A stretch of 64,000 nt of DNA from JAZKDW01 sp040387375 (GCA_040387375.1 JAZKDW010000022.1:46240-110239); one strand, 5' to 3'. Counted from the stretch's first letter, positions 8,486-17,676 are shown. Made by a program: numbers and translations. Notes: generated from the letters alone by a model not told the origin.

Positions 8486-11400
8486 TCAGCGCCGGATGTC
8501 CGCGCCTTGGATCAGTCCGGTCTCCATGTTGACTACGCGCGAATGTCCTGGATTGCCTTCGGGAGTGGGCACGCCTGGCGCAAGGAGGAATGTCACCGAA
8601 TGCGCGCCATGCAGGCCGACAGGAAAACGCATCGGCGCCAGGATGACATAGGCTTGCAGGCCAAAAGGACCTGATGATCTGCGCTCGACGGCGGCGCCCG
8701 CCACATTGATCTCCCGGTTTTTAGCGCGTGTCACTGCATCGAGGTCTGCCTGCGTAGCGATGCGGAGCTTGCCCTCCTTCATCAGCTGATCCAATCCATC
8801 CTTCCCTGCGAGCGGCGCATTCCTGTCACGGTAACTGTCGACTGTCACACCACCGGACTGCGAGAATGCCTGCGGTGGCGCAGGCTGTCCGAAGTCGATT
8901 CGACCGTCATTGGCGATGAAGTAGATTTGCGCCGATCGTCCGAATATTTTTTTCATCAACATGTCTGCCTTGCCCGCATTTTCTTGTGACAGATAAAAAT
9001 ATCCGCATGGCGAGGAGCTGACGTACGTTGACAGCAGGATCGGCGTGGCGGGAGAAACACCTGCGACCACCTGCTGGTAATAGCCCGACAAAAATAGTCC
9101 TGCGATGTTCGTGCCGGATGCGAGATGAATATTCCAGACTGACGGTTCGTAAGCACCGAGCGCGAGCACTACATTCTTGCCAGGCTCATTGACATACACA
9201 TCAAAACGCGTTGCCGCTTTCCCGGACTGGTCGATCGGGAAGTTCAAGTTTTTTCCCCGGTATGCACCGCCGGCAAGCAAGACATATTGATCGGGCAGCT
9301 TGCTGGTGAAAGCGCTGCAGGCATCAAGCACATTGATCGTTTGCGCCGGCAGTGTCACGGCTGCTTGTGGCGGCGGCAAGGCCGCCGCGGGAACATTATT
9401 GGGAACCGCCATTTCGGCGCTCGGCGGCAAAACCGCCGATATCCGCTCCTGATTGGCCCGCGGTTGTCGTGCTTGTCGTGCTTGTCGTGCTTGTTGCGCT
9501 TGTTGCGCTTGTTGCGCCACCGTCCGTTCGAGCAGTTTGCGGTTTTCCAATCGCTGCATGTGCTCCCGCCAAAAATAGGAAATCGTCATCACGGCCAACA
9601 CGCCCGCAAGCAGAAAAATCGCTGCCCAGGGAGTCGTGTCCGGTTCCTGGTGACGCAAGGCGGCAGCAGATCGATGGTTTTCTGCCGATCGCCCGGGTGT
9701 GCCGATCGGCGGTGGCGGCGCGTCTGCCATGGTTTCCCGCTCGACTGCGACGCCGGCCGTTGCAGCCTCGAAAAATTCCGCCGGCGCGGCTTTCCATGCG
9801 GCGACAGGCGGCTCTCCGCCTGTTTTCTTTGGTTTTGCGCCGCTCCATGGTTTCGGTGCCGCCCGCGATTGCTTGGGCGGAAACGGCGCGACCCATGCGA
9901 GGCCGAGGAAAACGATACTCGACGCGATGAGCGCCAGGATATTACCCAGCTGGTCCAATGAGCCGAAATCAAACAGGACCAGCTTCGCCGCTGCAACGCC
10001 CAGCAGCCCTGCCCCGGCGCTCCACACTGCGCGCGAGGAGACTTTCACGCCCCACCATGCCAGACCGCCGCCGAGAACGATCCATACCATGGACACGACC
10101 GCGCGCAACTTCATGCGCCCCAGGTCGGCAATCGTCAATACACCGTCGGGACCGAAACCGCGCAGCAGCATCGCCTGCAAAACCAGGGTAGCCGCGATCG
10201 CCAGCACGATGCCCGAATCCACGCCGGACGAACGTTCATTCCGCTCATGCATCGTACCGATCACGAGGTAAATCAGCGCCAGCACTTCAAACGCGATGGG
10301 CAACGCGCCACGCTCGATATGAAAGAAGGTGACGGCTGCCAGTCCGATCCCGATGACATAAAAATGCCCCATCCGATAGGCGCGCCAGCGGCTGCTTTCG
10401 GGCAGCCATGAAGCGCCCGCCAACATCGACAGCAGCGCAGCAGCGACGGCAGCAATCGCCATGATGAAACCCGGTGCGGCGCCAATGTGGGGAGCCGCAC
10501 CTTCAGCCCAGGACAGCAGTGCGAGCGGCAGTATGGCTAACACTGTGGCCGGGCTGAAATCATTGCCCTGCCATGCGGCATCACTGCCGCTCCATGCCAA
10601 TGCAAGCAGCGCCAGAACCGTGAGCACGAAGCACGAATAGATGACAGGGGCCGATGCATCCGGCATAGCCCACCATCCGCAACCCAGGATCGCCACCATC
10701 AGAAAAGCGGTGCCCACAGCAGGCAGGCTGGTTCGGCGATTGAATGCCGCGGCGGCAAAAGCCATTGCCAGCAGCAGCCCATAGACCAGTGACGCGAAAT
10801 GATCGATATTGAGGCGCCATAGCTCGGAGAACACCGCCAGCATGGCCGACACGATGGCGCACACACCCAGCACCTTGGCCAGGCCAATGCCGCGTTGCGC
10901 GGCGGCCCACGCGCCATATCCAAGCAGCGCGGCAGCGGCAATGCGCTCGATGAAAATCCGGTTCATGAATAATTCCGCGGACCGCGGCTCCAGGATCGAG
11001 CCTATGACATGCAAGAATGCAAACAACAAGCTGGCGCCGCAGGCCATCTCCTCCGCCCACCGGGGCAGACCCAGGCGAGGCGCCAATCGCATGGTGGCGA
11101 TCGCCAGCGCCAGCGCGGCCAGCGTCCATGGCACAGCATCGACCCTGCACAACACTGTGCCGGCCGCCAGCAGTACGGCAACAACAAGATGCTGTAGAAC
11201 GCCCTCATGCCGCACAATGCGCAATGCCGCACCGGCCAATGCCCACGTCAGCGCAAGACATGCCAGACCGATCGCGCCTTCCGAACGCCAGTCGGGTGCG
11301 ATCATGAAAGTCAGTATCGCCGCAACGACCGGCAGGAGAATGAAATAACCGAGGTCGAACCGCGCCAGCCAGGTAGAAGCACGCCTCTGCGGTTCGACCA

Positions 11401-12148
11401 GCGGCATCGCCAGATGGAGCGCCACCAGCGCAAGCAACAAGGGCTGCATGATCTCGTAATGCTCGGGCCGGTAAAAATTCGCAGACCATCCGAAGAATAT
11501 TCCACCGGCCAGCGTGAACAGGAAACTGAGGTGAATCAGTGGCCGCCAGCCACGCATCAACACCATCACAAAACTCAAGGCGCTGGCGGCCAGATAATAG
11601 CCATAGACCGGCACTGGCCCCGGACTGCCAAGGGTGAACGCAGGCGCCACATAGGCGCCGGCCATCGCAAGAATGGCAACCGACATCGCCTTGCCGGACA
11701 CTGCGAACACGCTTGCCGCCGCTGCCACCAGCACCAACAGCGCGAACGCGTTGACCTCGTTTATGTAATTGAAAAAGCCATAGGCGCTATAGGCAGTGAG
11801 GTATGCGACACCGAAGCCTGCGCCGGCCAATGCCAGATGAAGCGCGCGGCGCTGCGGATGCTGGCGGAGGAAAAAAGATGCGAACCCAAGAATTGCCGAC
11901 ACCATGAGGCCGGCGCCGAACTTCACCTCGGGAACGACGTTGATGTTGATGAACGTGTACCGGAGCAGCGCGCCGACCCCGAGGATCAGCAAACCTGCGC
12001 CCACCTTGGCTGGCCAGTTTCCGGACATCAGCCAGCGCACAAGACCGAACTGGCGTATTCCCGGCTGGATGGCGTCGGCGCCGGCTTCAAACCGGAGGAG
12101 CGCTGTAAATAAGGCCAGTACAGAAAAGATGAATAATAGGGATGTCAT
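8486..12148 (-). CDS. DUF2339 polytopic membrane protein with extra C-terminal domain
   Basis: A 1220-residue protein. Residues 1 to about 765 are almost continuous transmembrane helices of the DUF2339 family (motifs GAGLLILGVGALLRY and LAGAGFGVAYLTAYSAYGFF near the N-terminus). After a proline-rich linker a further single helix (AAIFLLAGVLAVMTISYFW, about residue 850) is followed by a Q/A/R repeat encoded by 9-base tandem repeats near 9475-9515. About 290 residues then form a domain I cannot name (from NVLDACSAFTSKLPDQYVLL to the end), probably periplasmic. Ordinary DUF2339 proteins end near residue 800-900, so this looks like a fusion. The function of the family is unknown. Strong downstream partner genes are absent; a hydrolase converges on it. 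Confidence 0.82.
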   Translation of the reverse strand: MTSLLFIFSVLALFTALLRFEAGADAIQPGIRQFGLVRWLMSGNWPAKVGAGLLILGVGALLRYTFININVVPEVKFGAGLMVSAILGFASFFLRQHPQRRALHLALAGAGFGVAYLTAYSAYGFFNYINEVNAFALLVLVAAAASVFAVSGKAMSVAILAMAGAYVAPAFTLGSPGPVPVYGYYLAASALSFVMVLMRGWRPLIHLSFLFTLAGGIFFGWSANFYRPEHYEIMQPLLLALVALHLAMPLVEPQRRASTWLARFDLGYFILLPVVAAILTFMIAPDWRSEGAIGLACLALTWALAGAALRIVRHEGVLQHLVVAVLLAAGTVLCRVDAVPWTLAALALAIATMRLAPRLGLPRWAEEMACGASLLFAFLHVIGSILEPRSAELFMNRIFIERIAAAALLGYGAWAAAQRGIGLAKVLGVCAIVSAMLAVFSELWRLNIDHFASLVYGLLLAMAFAAAAFNRRTSLPAVGTAFLMVAILGCGWWAMPDASAPVIYSCFVLTVLALLALAWSGSDAAWQGNDFSPATVLAILPLALLSWAEGAAPHIGAAPGFIMAIAAVAAALLSMLAGASWLPESSRWRAYRMGHFYVIGIGLAAVTFFHIERGALPIAFEVLALIYLVIGTMHERNERSSGVDSGIVLAIAATLVLQAMLLRGFGPDGVLTIADLGRMKLRAVVSMVWIVLGGGLAWWGVKVSSRAVWSAGAGLLGVAAAKLVLFDFGSLDQLGNILALIASSIVFLGLAWVAPFPPKQSRAAPKPWSGAKPKKTGGEPPVAAWKAAPAEFFEAATAGVAVERETMADAPPPPIGTPGRSAENHRSAAALRHQEPDTTPWAAIFLLAGVLAVMTISYFWREHMQRLENRKLLERTVAQQAQQAQQARQARQARQPRANQERISAVLPPSAEMAVPNNVPAAALPPPQAAVTLPAQTINVLDACSAFTSKLPDQYVLLAGGAYRGKNLNFPIDQSGKAATRFDVYVNEPGKNVVLALGAYEPSVWNIHLASGTNIAGLFLSGYYQQVVAGVSPATPILLSTYVSSSPCGYFYLSQENAGKADMLMKKIFGRSAQIYFIANDGRIDFGQPAPPQAFSQSGGVTVDSYRDRNAPLAGKDGLDQLMKEGKLRIATQADLDAVTRAKNREINVAGAAVERRSSGPFGLQAYVILAPMRFPVGLHGAHSVTFLLAPGVPTPEGNPGHSRVVNMETGLIQGADIRR

Positions 12149-12479
12149 GGCTGATTGTTTCCCGATGCAAGTTGGCCCAGGCTACACATTCGCTTTTCAA
12201 TGTTGTCATGCGCTTTAGAGCCGATGGCCGTTTCCGGCCTCACCCGATTCCCTGCCGGACAGCAGGGGCGATGCAATTGAACATGAAAATCAGAGTAGCC
12301 GAAAGCAACTTGCTCTGACCAGCCTGGCAAATGCCTGCGGTCAGATCCACGACAAAAGTGTTGCAAATTTGATTAATAGGGATCCCGTGATGGCGGACGT
12401 GATGTCAACACGGGAGAGACCGGCAGGCTGCCTGGCCCGCAATAAAGTGTGAGTGTCTAGGGTTCTGCCGGACGGGAGT
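12149..12479. other. Intergenic region without a recognisable gene
   Basis: This 331-bp stretch lies between the DUF2339 start and the end of the GYD gene, both on the minus strand. It holds a short inverted repeat (GGCCG/CGGCC near 12228-12240) and an imperfect one around 12315-12345, and presumably the DUF2339 promoter. I see no convincing coding frame or RNA gene. Confidence 0.5.
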
Positions 12480-12884
12480 TCATTCTCCGCTGACTTCACC
12501 CCACGCATCCTGCGAAAGATGGCCGCCCTCGCCATCCCATTTGGACACATCGCTTGCGTCGACTTCATATCCGGGCGCGCGATAAATGGCAGTCATCCTG
12601 ACGGCCTGATCCACTTCCTGAGGTGTCATCAACACTGTCGTCTTGCACCTCGCCGCGCCGGACGCATTAACCTTCAGGGCGAGCGCAACGGCAGCGGCGT
12701 TGCCCGGAAGCTCGCCAATGACAAAAACGTCGGTGTCGCCGAAAGCATAATAAAACGCTTCGACGACACCGCCCACCGACTGGAATAATTCATCAACAGC
12801 AGCCCGGCGCCCGGTACCGCCTTCTTTGAGCAAACCGCTTACGCCCTCGCCGACGTAGTTCGCTTCAAGCAGAAATTTTGGCAT
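12480..12884 (-). CDS. GYD domain protein
   Basis: A 134-residue protein of the GYD family (PF08734 type). Its first 95 residues carry the full family pattern: a first strand MPKFLLEANYVGEGVSGL, then GLLKEGGTGRRAAVDEL, the strand VEAFYYAFGDTDVFVI and the end KTTVLMTPQEVDQA. The last 35 residues (YRAPGYEVDASDVSKWDGEG) are an extension beyond the usual 95-100 residue length. The domain folds like ferredoxin-like dimeric alpha-beta barrels; its biochemical role is not established. It lies 16 bp downstream of the LysM lipoprotein gene on the same strand and is probably cotranscribed with it. Confidence 0.82.
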   Translation of the reverse strand: MPKFLLEANYVGEGVSGLLKEGGTGRRAAVDELFQSVGGVVEAFYYAFGDTDVFVIGELPGNAAAVALALKVNASGAARCKTTVLMTPQEVDQAVRMTAIYRAPGYEVDASDVSKWDGEGGHLSQDAWGEVSGE

Positions 12885-12900
12885 GCGGCGGTCCGTTGCC

Positions 12901-13623
12901 TCAGGGTGCAGTCATCCTGAGTCTCTGGCCCTCGTAGATTTGATCAGGGTTCCGGATGTCATTCCAGTTGGCGAGGTCTCTGGCGTTCATGCCATGCTCA
13001 CGCGCGATGTCAGATAAGGTATCGCCTTTGCTCACGGTGTACTCGGAGGCAGTTCCAGAGGCTCCCGAGGTTTCTGGCATTCCCGACTCACCCGAGGTTT
13101 CCGGCATCGCTGGCGCAGCTCCCGGCGTTGCTGGTGCTCCCGAAGTTTCCGGTGTACCTGTAGTTCCTGATGTACCTGATGTACCTGATGTACCTGATGT
13201 ACCTGGTGTACTTGGTGTACCTGATGTACCTGATGTACCTGGTGTACTTGGTGTACCTGATGTACCCGGCATTCCCGATGTCCCCGATGTTTCCGGAGTT
13301 CCTGCTGTTCCCGATGTTCCCGATGTTCCCGGAGTTCCTGTTGTTCCCGCTGCTCCCGATGTTCCCGATGTTTCCGGAGTTCCTGTTGTTCCCGCTGCTC
13401 CCGATGATCCCGATGTTTCCGGAGTTCCTGTTGTTCCCGCTGCTCCCGATGTTCCCGGGGTTGTTGCGGTTCCCGAAGTTCCGGCAGCTGGTGAGGATTC
13501 AGCGACCGGCGTTGCCGGCGCGGTTTGCGCAGAAGGAGCGGTGGACGGCGCTTGCGCGGTGTTTCTATTTTCGCCGCAAGCGGCGACGGTGAGCACGACT
13601 GCAATGGGAATAAAATATTTCAT
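12901..13623 (-). CDS. LysM lipoprotein with Gly/Thr/Ser repeat linker
   Basis: A 240-residue predicted lipoprotein. The signal peptide MKYFIPIAVVLTVAACG ends in a lipobox, with lipidation expected at Cys 16. Residues about 45-185 are a low-complexity linker built almost only of G, T, S, P, A and E in three-residue steps (GTS, GTP, GTT, PET). The C-terminal 45 residues are one LysM domain (YTVSKGDTLSDIAREHGM, then NWNDIRNPDQIYEGQRL) expected to bind peptidoglycan. The design, a lipid anchor plus long flexible spacer plus wall binder, would suit bridging the outer membrane and the cell wall. The linker is encoded by DNA tandem repeats and may vary in length between strains. Confidence 0.85.
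   Translation of the reverse strand: MKYFIPIAVVLTVAACGENRNTAQAPSTAPSAQTAPATPVAESSPAAGTSGTATTPGTSGAAGTTGTPETSGSSGAAGTTGTPETSGTSGAAGTTGTPGTSGTSGTAGTPETSGTSGMPGTSGTPSTPGTSGTSGTPSTPGTSGTSGTSGTSGTTGTPETSGAPATPGAAPAMPETSGESGMPETSGASGTASEYTVSKGDTLSDIAREHGMNARDLANWNDIRNPDQIYEGQRLRMTAP
13155..13463. repeat. Coding tandem repeats inside the LysM lipoprotein gene
   Basis: Two repeat types are adjacent. From about 13155 to 13262 a 9-base unit (GTACCTGAT and close variants, three codons) is repeated about a dozen times. From 13329 to 13463 a 45-base unit is present three times, beginning at 13329, 13374 and 13419, with only one or two differences between copies. Both keep the reading frame, so copy-number change would lengthen or shorten the linker without breaking the protein. 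Confidence 0.85.
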
Positions 13624-14293
13624 GATCTACATCCTTCCATGTCAAAGCAGGTTTGGTCAGGAAGCAGGCGAACAGACAACTCATCGCATGCGCGTGATTT
13701 CAGAACACCCAACCTGTTCTCCATCTTAGGCACACCACGCAAGGCAACCCAAATATTCTCTGTCCTTCTTTGTGATAAATCAGACTTGCGTTACACCTCA
13801 GGGCGCGCACGCCGGTGCGCAAGCATTCAATGACATTGCCGCCATCAATACCAATATGGGAAAACTCTTTCCTACTATTGGTTAACTGAACGATGACAAG
13901 AGCACATCGCCACCGCACGAAGTGCCTGCGGGGTCCTGCGTAAAATATTGCGATTCCGTCTAGTGGCGCAGGCATATTGCCGGGTCTTTGCCGCCACTAG
14001 CCGCCAAGATGCGATCTTCACATATTCTTTTCACATTGCATGCGGCTTGCTACTGTTGGTCATGCGTGCGGCACGACCGTTGAAGATCTCGAAACAATGT
14101 CCTTGTAACGACGAACAATTATGAATAACATGGCCTCGTCTGCCAATCGATGACGCTAACGAGCCGCAGCAGAATTCCTGGAATTCTATCTTGATGATCA
14201 GTGCTGAAATGAACGGTGCGAAGGTCCGTCGAGCGGCACGCGCACAAGAAATCATCGACGGCAATTTGATACCAGGAAAAGAAGCGAGAACGA
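13624..14293. other. Intergenic region upstream of the KaiC-like fragment
   Basis: A 670-bp region between the divergent LysM lipoprotein gene and the KaiC-like fragment. It must hold both promoters. Short open frames on both strands show no recognisable protein features, and the composition is less GC-rich than the flanking genes. I find no RNA gene or mobile element. Confidence 0.4.
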
Positions 14294-14547
14294 ATGAATG
14301 ACAAGACCGCGCAATCGCGCGTGTCGACGGGTGTACCAGGCTGCGATGAAATACTCGGCGGTGGCCTGATGGCGAATCGCTGTTATCTGATCGGCGGCGC
14401 GGCGGGCGCAGGCAAAACAATTTTCTCGCTGCAGTGGCTGCGCGAAGGTCTGCGGCAAATCGAAAAATGCATGTACATCACGCTGTGCGAACCCGGCACG
14501 GAAATCCAGCGCAACGTCGCCGGTTTCGGCTGGGACCTGGATCGGAT
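14294..14547 (+). pseudogene. N-terminal fragment of a KaiC/RadA-like ATPase
   Basis: The first 85 or so codons are a well-conserved start of a KaiC-family RecA-like ATPase: VSTGVPGCDEILGGGL, the Walker A region LIGGAAGAGKTIFSLQWL and the strand KCMYITLCEPGTEIQRN, ending at GFGWDLDRI. At about 14545 this frame runs abruptly into a different gene (the PAS-GGDEF gene that follows) in another reading frame and stops at 14609-14611. Walker B and the rest of the ATPase are missing. A purine-rich stretch (GAAAAGAAGCGAGAA) precedes the ATG. A short shared string (ATCCGGA-like) at the join suggests a deletion between the two genes. Could still yield a short peptide, but not an ATPase. Confidence 0.8.
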
Positions 14548-15906
14548 CCGGAAGACAACGGTCTCATGCAGGCCGCGATCGATGCGCTGCTGGCAGGCCA
14601 TGAAGGTGTGATGGCGCCGTTCGACCAGCGCTACCGGCGCCGCGACCAGTCATTCATCTGGACCATCGTCAAGGTTTCGCTGGCGCGCGACGCCGCCGGC
14701 CATCCAAAACACCTGATCGTCGTCATCGAGGACATCAGCGCGCGCAAGCGGATGGAGCAGGCGCTGTGCGAGTCGGAGCGCTTCGTCAGGTCAACCATGG
14801 ACGGCTTGTCGCATCATCTCTGCGTGGTCGACGAACACGGCGCGATCCTTGCGGTCAACAAGGCATGGCGCAATTTTGGCGAGGCGAATGGCGGCAAGCC
14901 GGCGATCTCGTGGGAAAACGAAAATTACCTGTTCGTGTGCGACCGCGCTGCGATGCGCAAGGTCGAGGAAGCCCGCGCGTTCGCCGAAGGCATGCGCGAT
15001 GTGCTGTTTGGACGGCGCGAGGAGTTCAATCTGGAATACGAGTGCAGCTCTCCCGACGAGCAGCGCTGGTTCCTCGCTCGCGTGACCCGTTTTCCACAGG
15101 ACGGACCGCTGCGTGTCGTGGTATCGCATGAGAATGTCACCCATGCCAAGCTCGCGCAGAAGCACCTGACTTATCTCGCGCACTTCGACAATCTGACCAG
15201 CCTGCCCAACCGGGTACTGTTCTACGACCGCCTGAAGAAAACGCTGCTGCAGGCCAAACGCAGCAAATGGTCGGTGGCGGTGATGTTCATCGACCTCGAC
15301 CATTTCAAGATCGTCAACGATACAATGGGCCATGCGGTTGGCGACAGCCTGCTCAAGCAGGCTGTCCGGCGCATCGTGAACTGCCTGCGCCGCAGCGATA
15401 CCGTGGGACGCCTGGGCGGCGATGAATTCGGCGTCTTTCTGCCTGACTTGCGTTCGGCGCAGTGCGCCTCGGGAATTGCCAGGAAGATCATGGCAACCCT
15501 GGCCGAGCCGTTCCATATCGACGGCATTGAAACCTTCATAACACCGAGTATCGGCATAGCGCTGTATCCACTCGACAGCCTTGACGCGGATACCCTGGTG
15601 AGCAATGCCGACACCGCCATGTATCGCGCCAAGGAACTGGGCCGGAGCAATTACCAGTCGATCAAGATCGACAAGTCTTTCGTCAACGGCATCGGCAAGG
15701 GCAGCGACGAAGGAGTGATCGCCGCCACCGTCATCACGCTCGGACATAGCCTGAAGCTGACGGTGATCGCCGAAGGTGTGGAAACCGAGGCGCAACTGGA
15801 GACACTGAAGATGCTCGGCTGCGACATGATGCAGGGGTTTCTGTTCAGCCGGCCCTTGCCTGCCGATAAAATCATGGCATTACTGAAAGAACATCAGGGC
15901 GGCTGA
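14548..15906 (+). CDS. PAS-GGDEF protein with internally deleted EAL domain (N-terminus lost)
   Basis: The recognisable protein starts in mid-PAS domain (PEDNGLMQAAIDALL at 14548) and has in-frame ATG codons at 14566 and 14611 that could restart translation. A PAC-like segment (WTIVKVSLARDAAGHPKHL) and a second PAS unit (about 14780-15160) precede a complete GGDEF domain with GRLGGDEFGVFL and I-site RRSD. At about 15657 the sequence jumps from the end of GGDEF (GRSNYQ) to the last third of an EAL domain (KIDKSFVNGIG, VIAEGVETEAQLE, QGFLFSRPLP). Roughly 150-180 residues are missing in frame, including the EAL motif itself and most metal ligands. It can be a cyclase but not a phosphodiesterase. 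Upstream sequence belongs to the KaiC-like fragment. Confidence 0.8.
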   Translation, partial: PEDNGLMQAAIDALLAGHEGVMAPFDQRYRRRDQSFIWTIVKVSLARDAAGHPKHLIVVIEDISARKRMEQALCESERFVRSTMDGLSHHLCVVDEHGAILAVNKAWRNFGEANGGKPAISWENENYLFVCDRAAMRKVEEARAFAEGMRDVLFGRREEFNLEYECSSPDEQRWFLARVTRFPQDGPLRVVVSHENVTHAKLAQKHLTYLAHFDNLTSLPNRVLFYDRLKKTLLQAKRSKWSVAVMFIDLDHFKIVNDTMGHAVGDSLLKQAVRRIVNCLRRSDTVGRLGGDEFGVFLPDLRSAQCASGIARKIMATLAEPFHIDGIETFITPSIGIALYPLDSLDADTLVSNADTAMYRAKELGRSNYQSIKIDKSFVNGIGKGSDEGVIAATVITLGHSLKLTVIAEGVETEAQLETLKMLGCDMMQGFLFSRPLPADKIMALLKEHQGG

Positions 15907-16087
15907 CAGCCGTCCCGCTCCAGCATCGCTTTTCTTGCCAGTCGGATTTGCGTTCCAGCACCGTTTCGGTTGACTGAGCTGGACTTTATCCATTCAGCTC
16001 GCATGAGAAAGCGAATCGATAAAGCGCCCCACCAAAGGATATCGACGTCCTTCCCGTGCGAGCGGGTTATGGATTCCCGCTTGCGCG

Positions 16088-17608
16088 CTAATCTATACCC
16101 ACATCTTTGCAAGTCTCCAGCCCTGTGCAATTGCGTAAAAGCGTTTTAAACCTTCAAGCATGGTGATCGGTCCAGGTTTGACCTGGCTGGCATATCCTTT
16201 CCAGCCACCCAATCGGGCGATGGTCCAGGCGGCCCACGCCAACTTTCCCTGCTGGTGGGGGTTCTTCTGCTTGTCCGTGCGCCCTTCCAGTTGCGGCTGG
16301 AGGTTTTCCAGCACCTCAATATCGTCCTTCTCGAACACATCCGTCGCAGGACGATCCGTTTTTCCTTCCCGCGCCGCCGTCAATTGCAGCGTGCGGACCG
16401 CCGCCTGCAGTGCCGCGCTAGCCAGTTTCATCAGGTTTTCCCCTTCTTCCACCTGACTCGATTCCATATCCAGCCCCTGCTTTTTCAGGGTGCGAAACAG
16501 CTGCTCGATCTGCCAGCGCTCGCGGTACCAGTCCACTATCTGCAACGCGTCTTCCACCCCGTGAATTGGATGGGTCGTCAATAGCCGCCAATGGATCGGC
16601 TCTTCGCCTTCCACTACACTTTGTCCCAGCTCCCGCACTTCAACAACGCGCAGAGCAATGCTTTTCTGGACCGCCTTGCTTTTGGCTGGCCGCACAATGC
16701 TTACCTGGCCATAGCGAATGTCCATCTGCGCTCGATGGGCGGTGCGTTTGCCACTGCCGCCATTGCGCCCGCCAGCCGACACATAACTCTCATTGGCCGA
16801 GCGCGCCGCCACCTCAAATTCATAACAGGCCATTGCGGGCTGCGCCTCCAGCCAGTCAAACAGGTTGGTGCCGTCGGCAAGCTTGCGGTCCCGGCATACG
16901 CGCGTGAGCAAATGGGTGCGGCCGTCCGGAATCCGATCCCATTCTTCGTAAATGTCACTTTCCCTGTCCCCAACAATGGTAATCTGCTCTGCCTTGTCCA
17001 GACATTTTTTGGCCGCTTGCGCTGCCTGTAGCCAGCGCCACGATTCCTTTTCTTCAATCGGCAAATTCGTGTAGTCGGCCGCGGCGGCCTTGGTCCTGAC
17101 CCAGGCATGCTGATGCGCCAAACCCAGGCACGCCCCACTTCGGGCATCCAACACCAGGACCGGGTGAATGAACAGCCCCGCATCCTTGTTATTTCCCACC
17201 TTGCCCAAACCGGCGCTGCGCCTGCTGTGCTTTTGATAGTTCAGCTCGCTCGTATCCTGGATGGCCAGCACCGACAATCCCGTTGCCAACTTCCCGGTTT
17301 TCAGGCAGCCTTCTCTCATGATTTCCTGTCGGGTGACGTTCGGATTATGCAACCAGCGGCCGAATCGTTTCTCCGTTGCCCAGTCCCGCCCCAATTGCCT
17401 CAAGCAGACGGTTTCCTGCTCTACCATTCGACTGAACAACTGCGCGCCTGTTCTGCTTAACCGCTTATCTCCAAATTCTCCAATGCAATACGTTTGCTCT
17501 GGCATTGCCGACGCGACCATGTCCACGTCCATCTCCTTTTCCGTACAACTCGTCCCCGCTTTGATTCAGCGATTGGACATGCGTTGCAAAGATGTGGGTA
17601 TAGATTAG
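16088..17608 (-). mobile_element. Complete IS4-family insertion sequence
   Basis: A 1521-bp element bounded by inverted repeats of about 25 bp, with outer ends CTAATCTATACCCACATCTT at the left and its complement at the right (17584-17608). A perfect 10-bp target duplication CGCTTGCGCG flanks it (16078-16087 and 17609-17618), in the 9-12 bp range of the IS4 family. Removing the element and one duplication restores the REP-like palindrome GGATTCCCGC-TTGC-GCGGGAATGACGG. Both ends and the transposase are intact, so it is probably a recent and potentially active insertion. It lies directly after the damaged GGDEF gene. Confidence 0.92.
16093..17532 (-). CDS. IS4-family transposase
   Basis: A 479-residue DDE transposase of the IS4/IS50 type. 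The catalytic residues are visible in order: first Asp in SVLAIQDTSELNY, second Asp in ITIVGDRESDIYEEW, and the Glu in the family YREK signature, YRERWQIEQLFRTLKK (Tyr-x2-Arg-x3-Glu-x6-Lys). The N-terminal region (EFGDKRLSRTGAQLFSRM) is the Tn5-like DNA-binding part. AAGGAG touches the first ATG, so translation may really begin at a GTG or ATG a few codons later. Length and motifs are intact. Confidence 0.92.
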   Translation of the reverse strand: MDVDMVASAMPEQTYCIGEFGDKRLSRTGAQLFSRMVEQETVCLRQLGRDWATEKRFGRWLHNPNVTRQEIMREGCLKTGKLATGLSVLAIQDTSELNYQKHSRRSAGLGKVGNNKDAGLFIHPVLVLDARSGACLGLAHQHAWVRTKAAAADYTNLPIEEKESWRWLQAAQAAKKCLDKAEQITIVGDRESDIYEEWDRIPDGRTHLLTRVCRDRKLADGTNLFDWLEAQPAMACYEFEVAARSANESYVSAGGRNGGSGKRTAHRAQMDIRYGQVSIVRPAKSKAVQKSIALRVVEVRELGQSVVEGEEPIHWRLLTTHPIHGVEDALQIVDWYRERWQIEQLFRTLKKQGLDMESSQVEEGENLMKLASAALQAAVRTLQLTAAREGKTDRPATDVFEKDDIEVLENLQPQLEGRTDKQKNPHQQGKLAWAAWTIARLGGWKGYASQVKPGPITMLEGLKRFYAIAQGWRLAKMWV

Positions 17609-17676
17609 CGCTTGCGCGGGAATGACGGTAGCGAGAGTGGAGATCGTCTCAATTACTACCGTCATTCTCGCGAAAG

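Noticed and set aside
13155..13463. Possible CRISPR array
   Set aside because: The repeats are 9-bp and 45-bp coding units without spacers, in frame within a lipoprotein gene; no cas genes are present.
13700..13975. 91-codon minus-strand frame upstream of the LysM gene
   Set aside because: No ribosome site and no recognisable features; it lies in a promoter region with lower coding bias.
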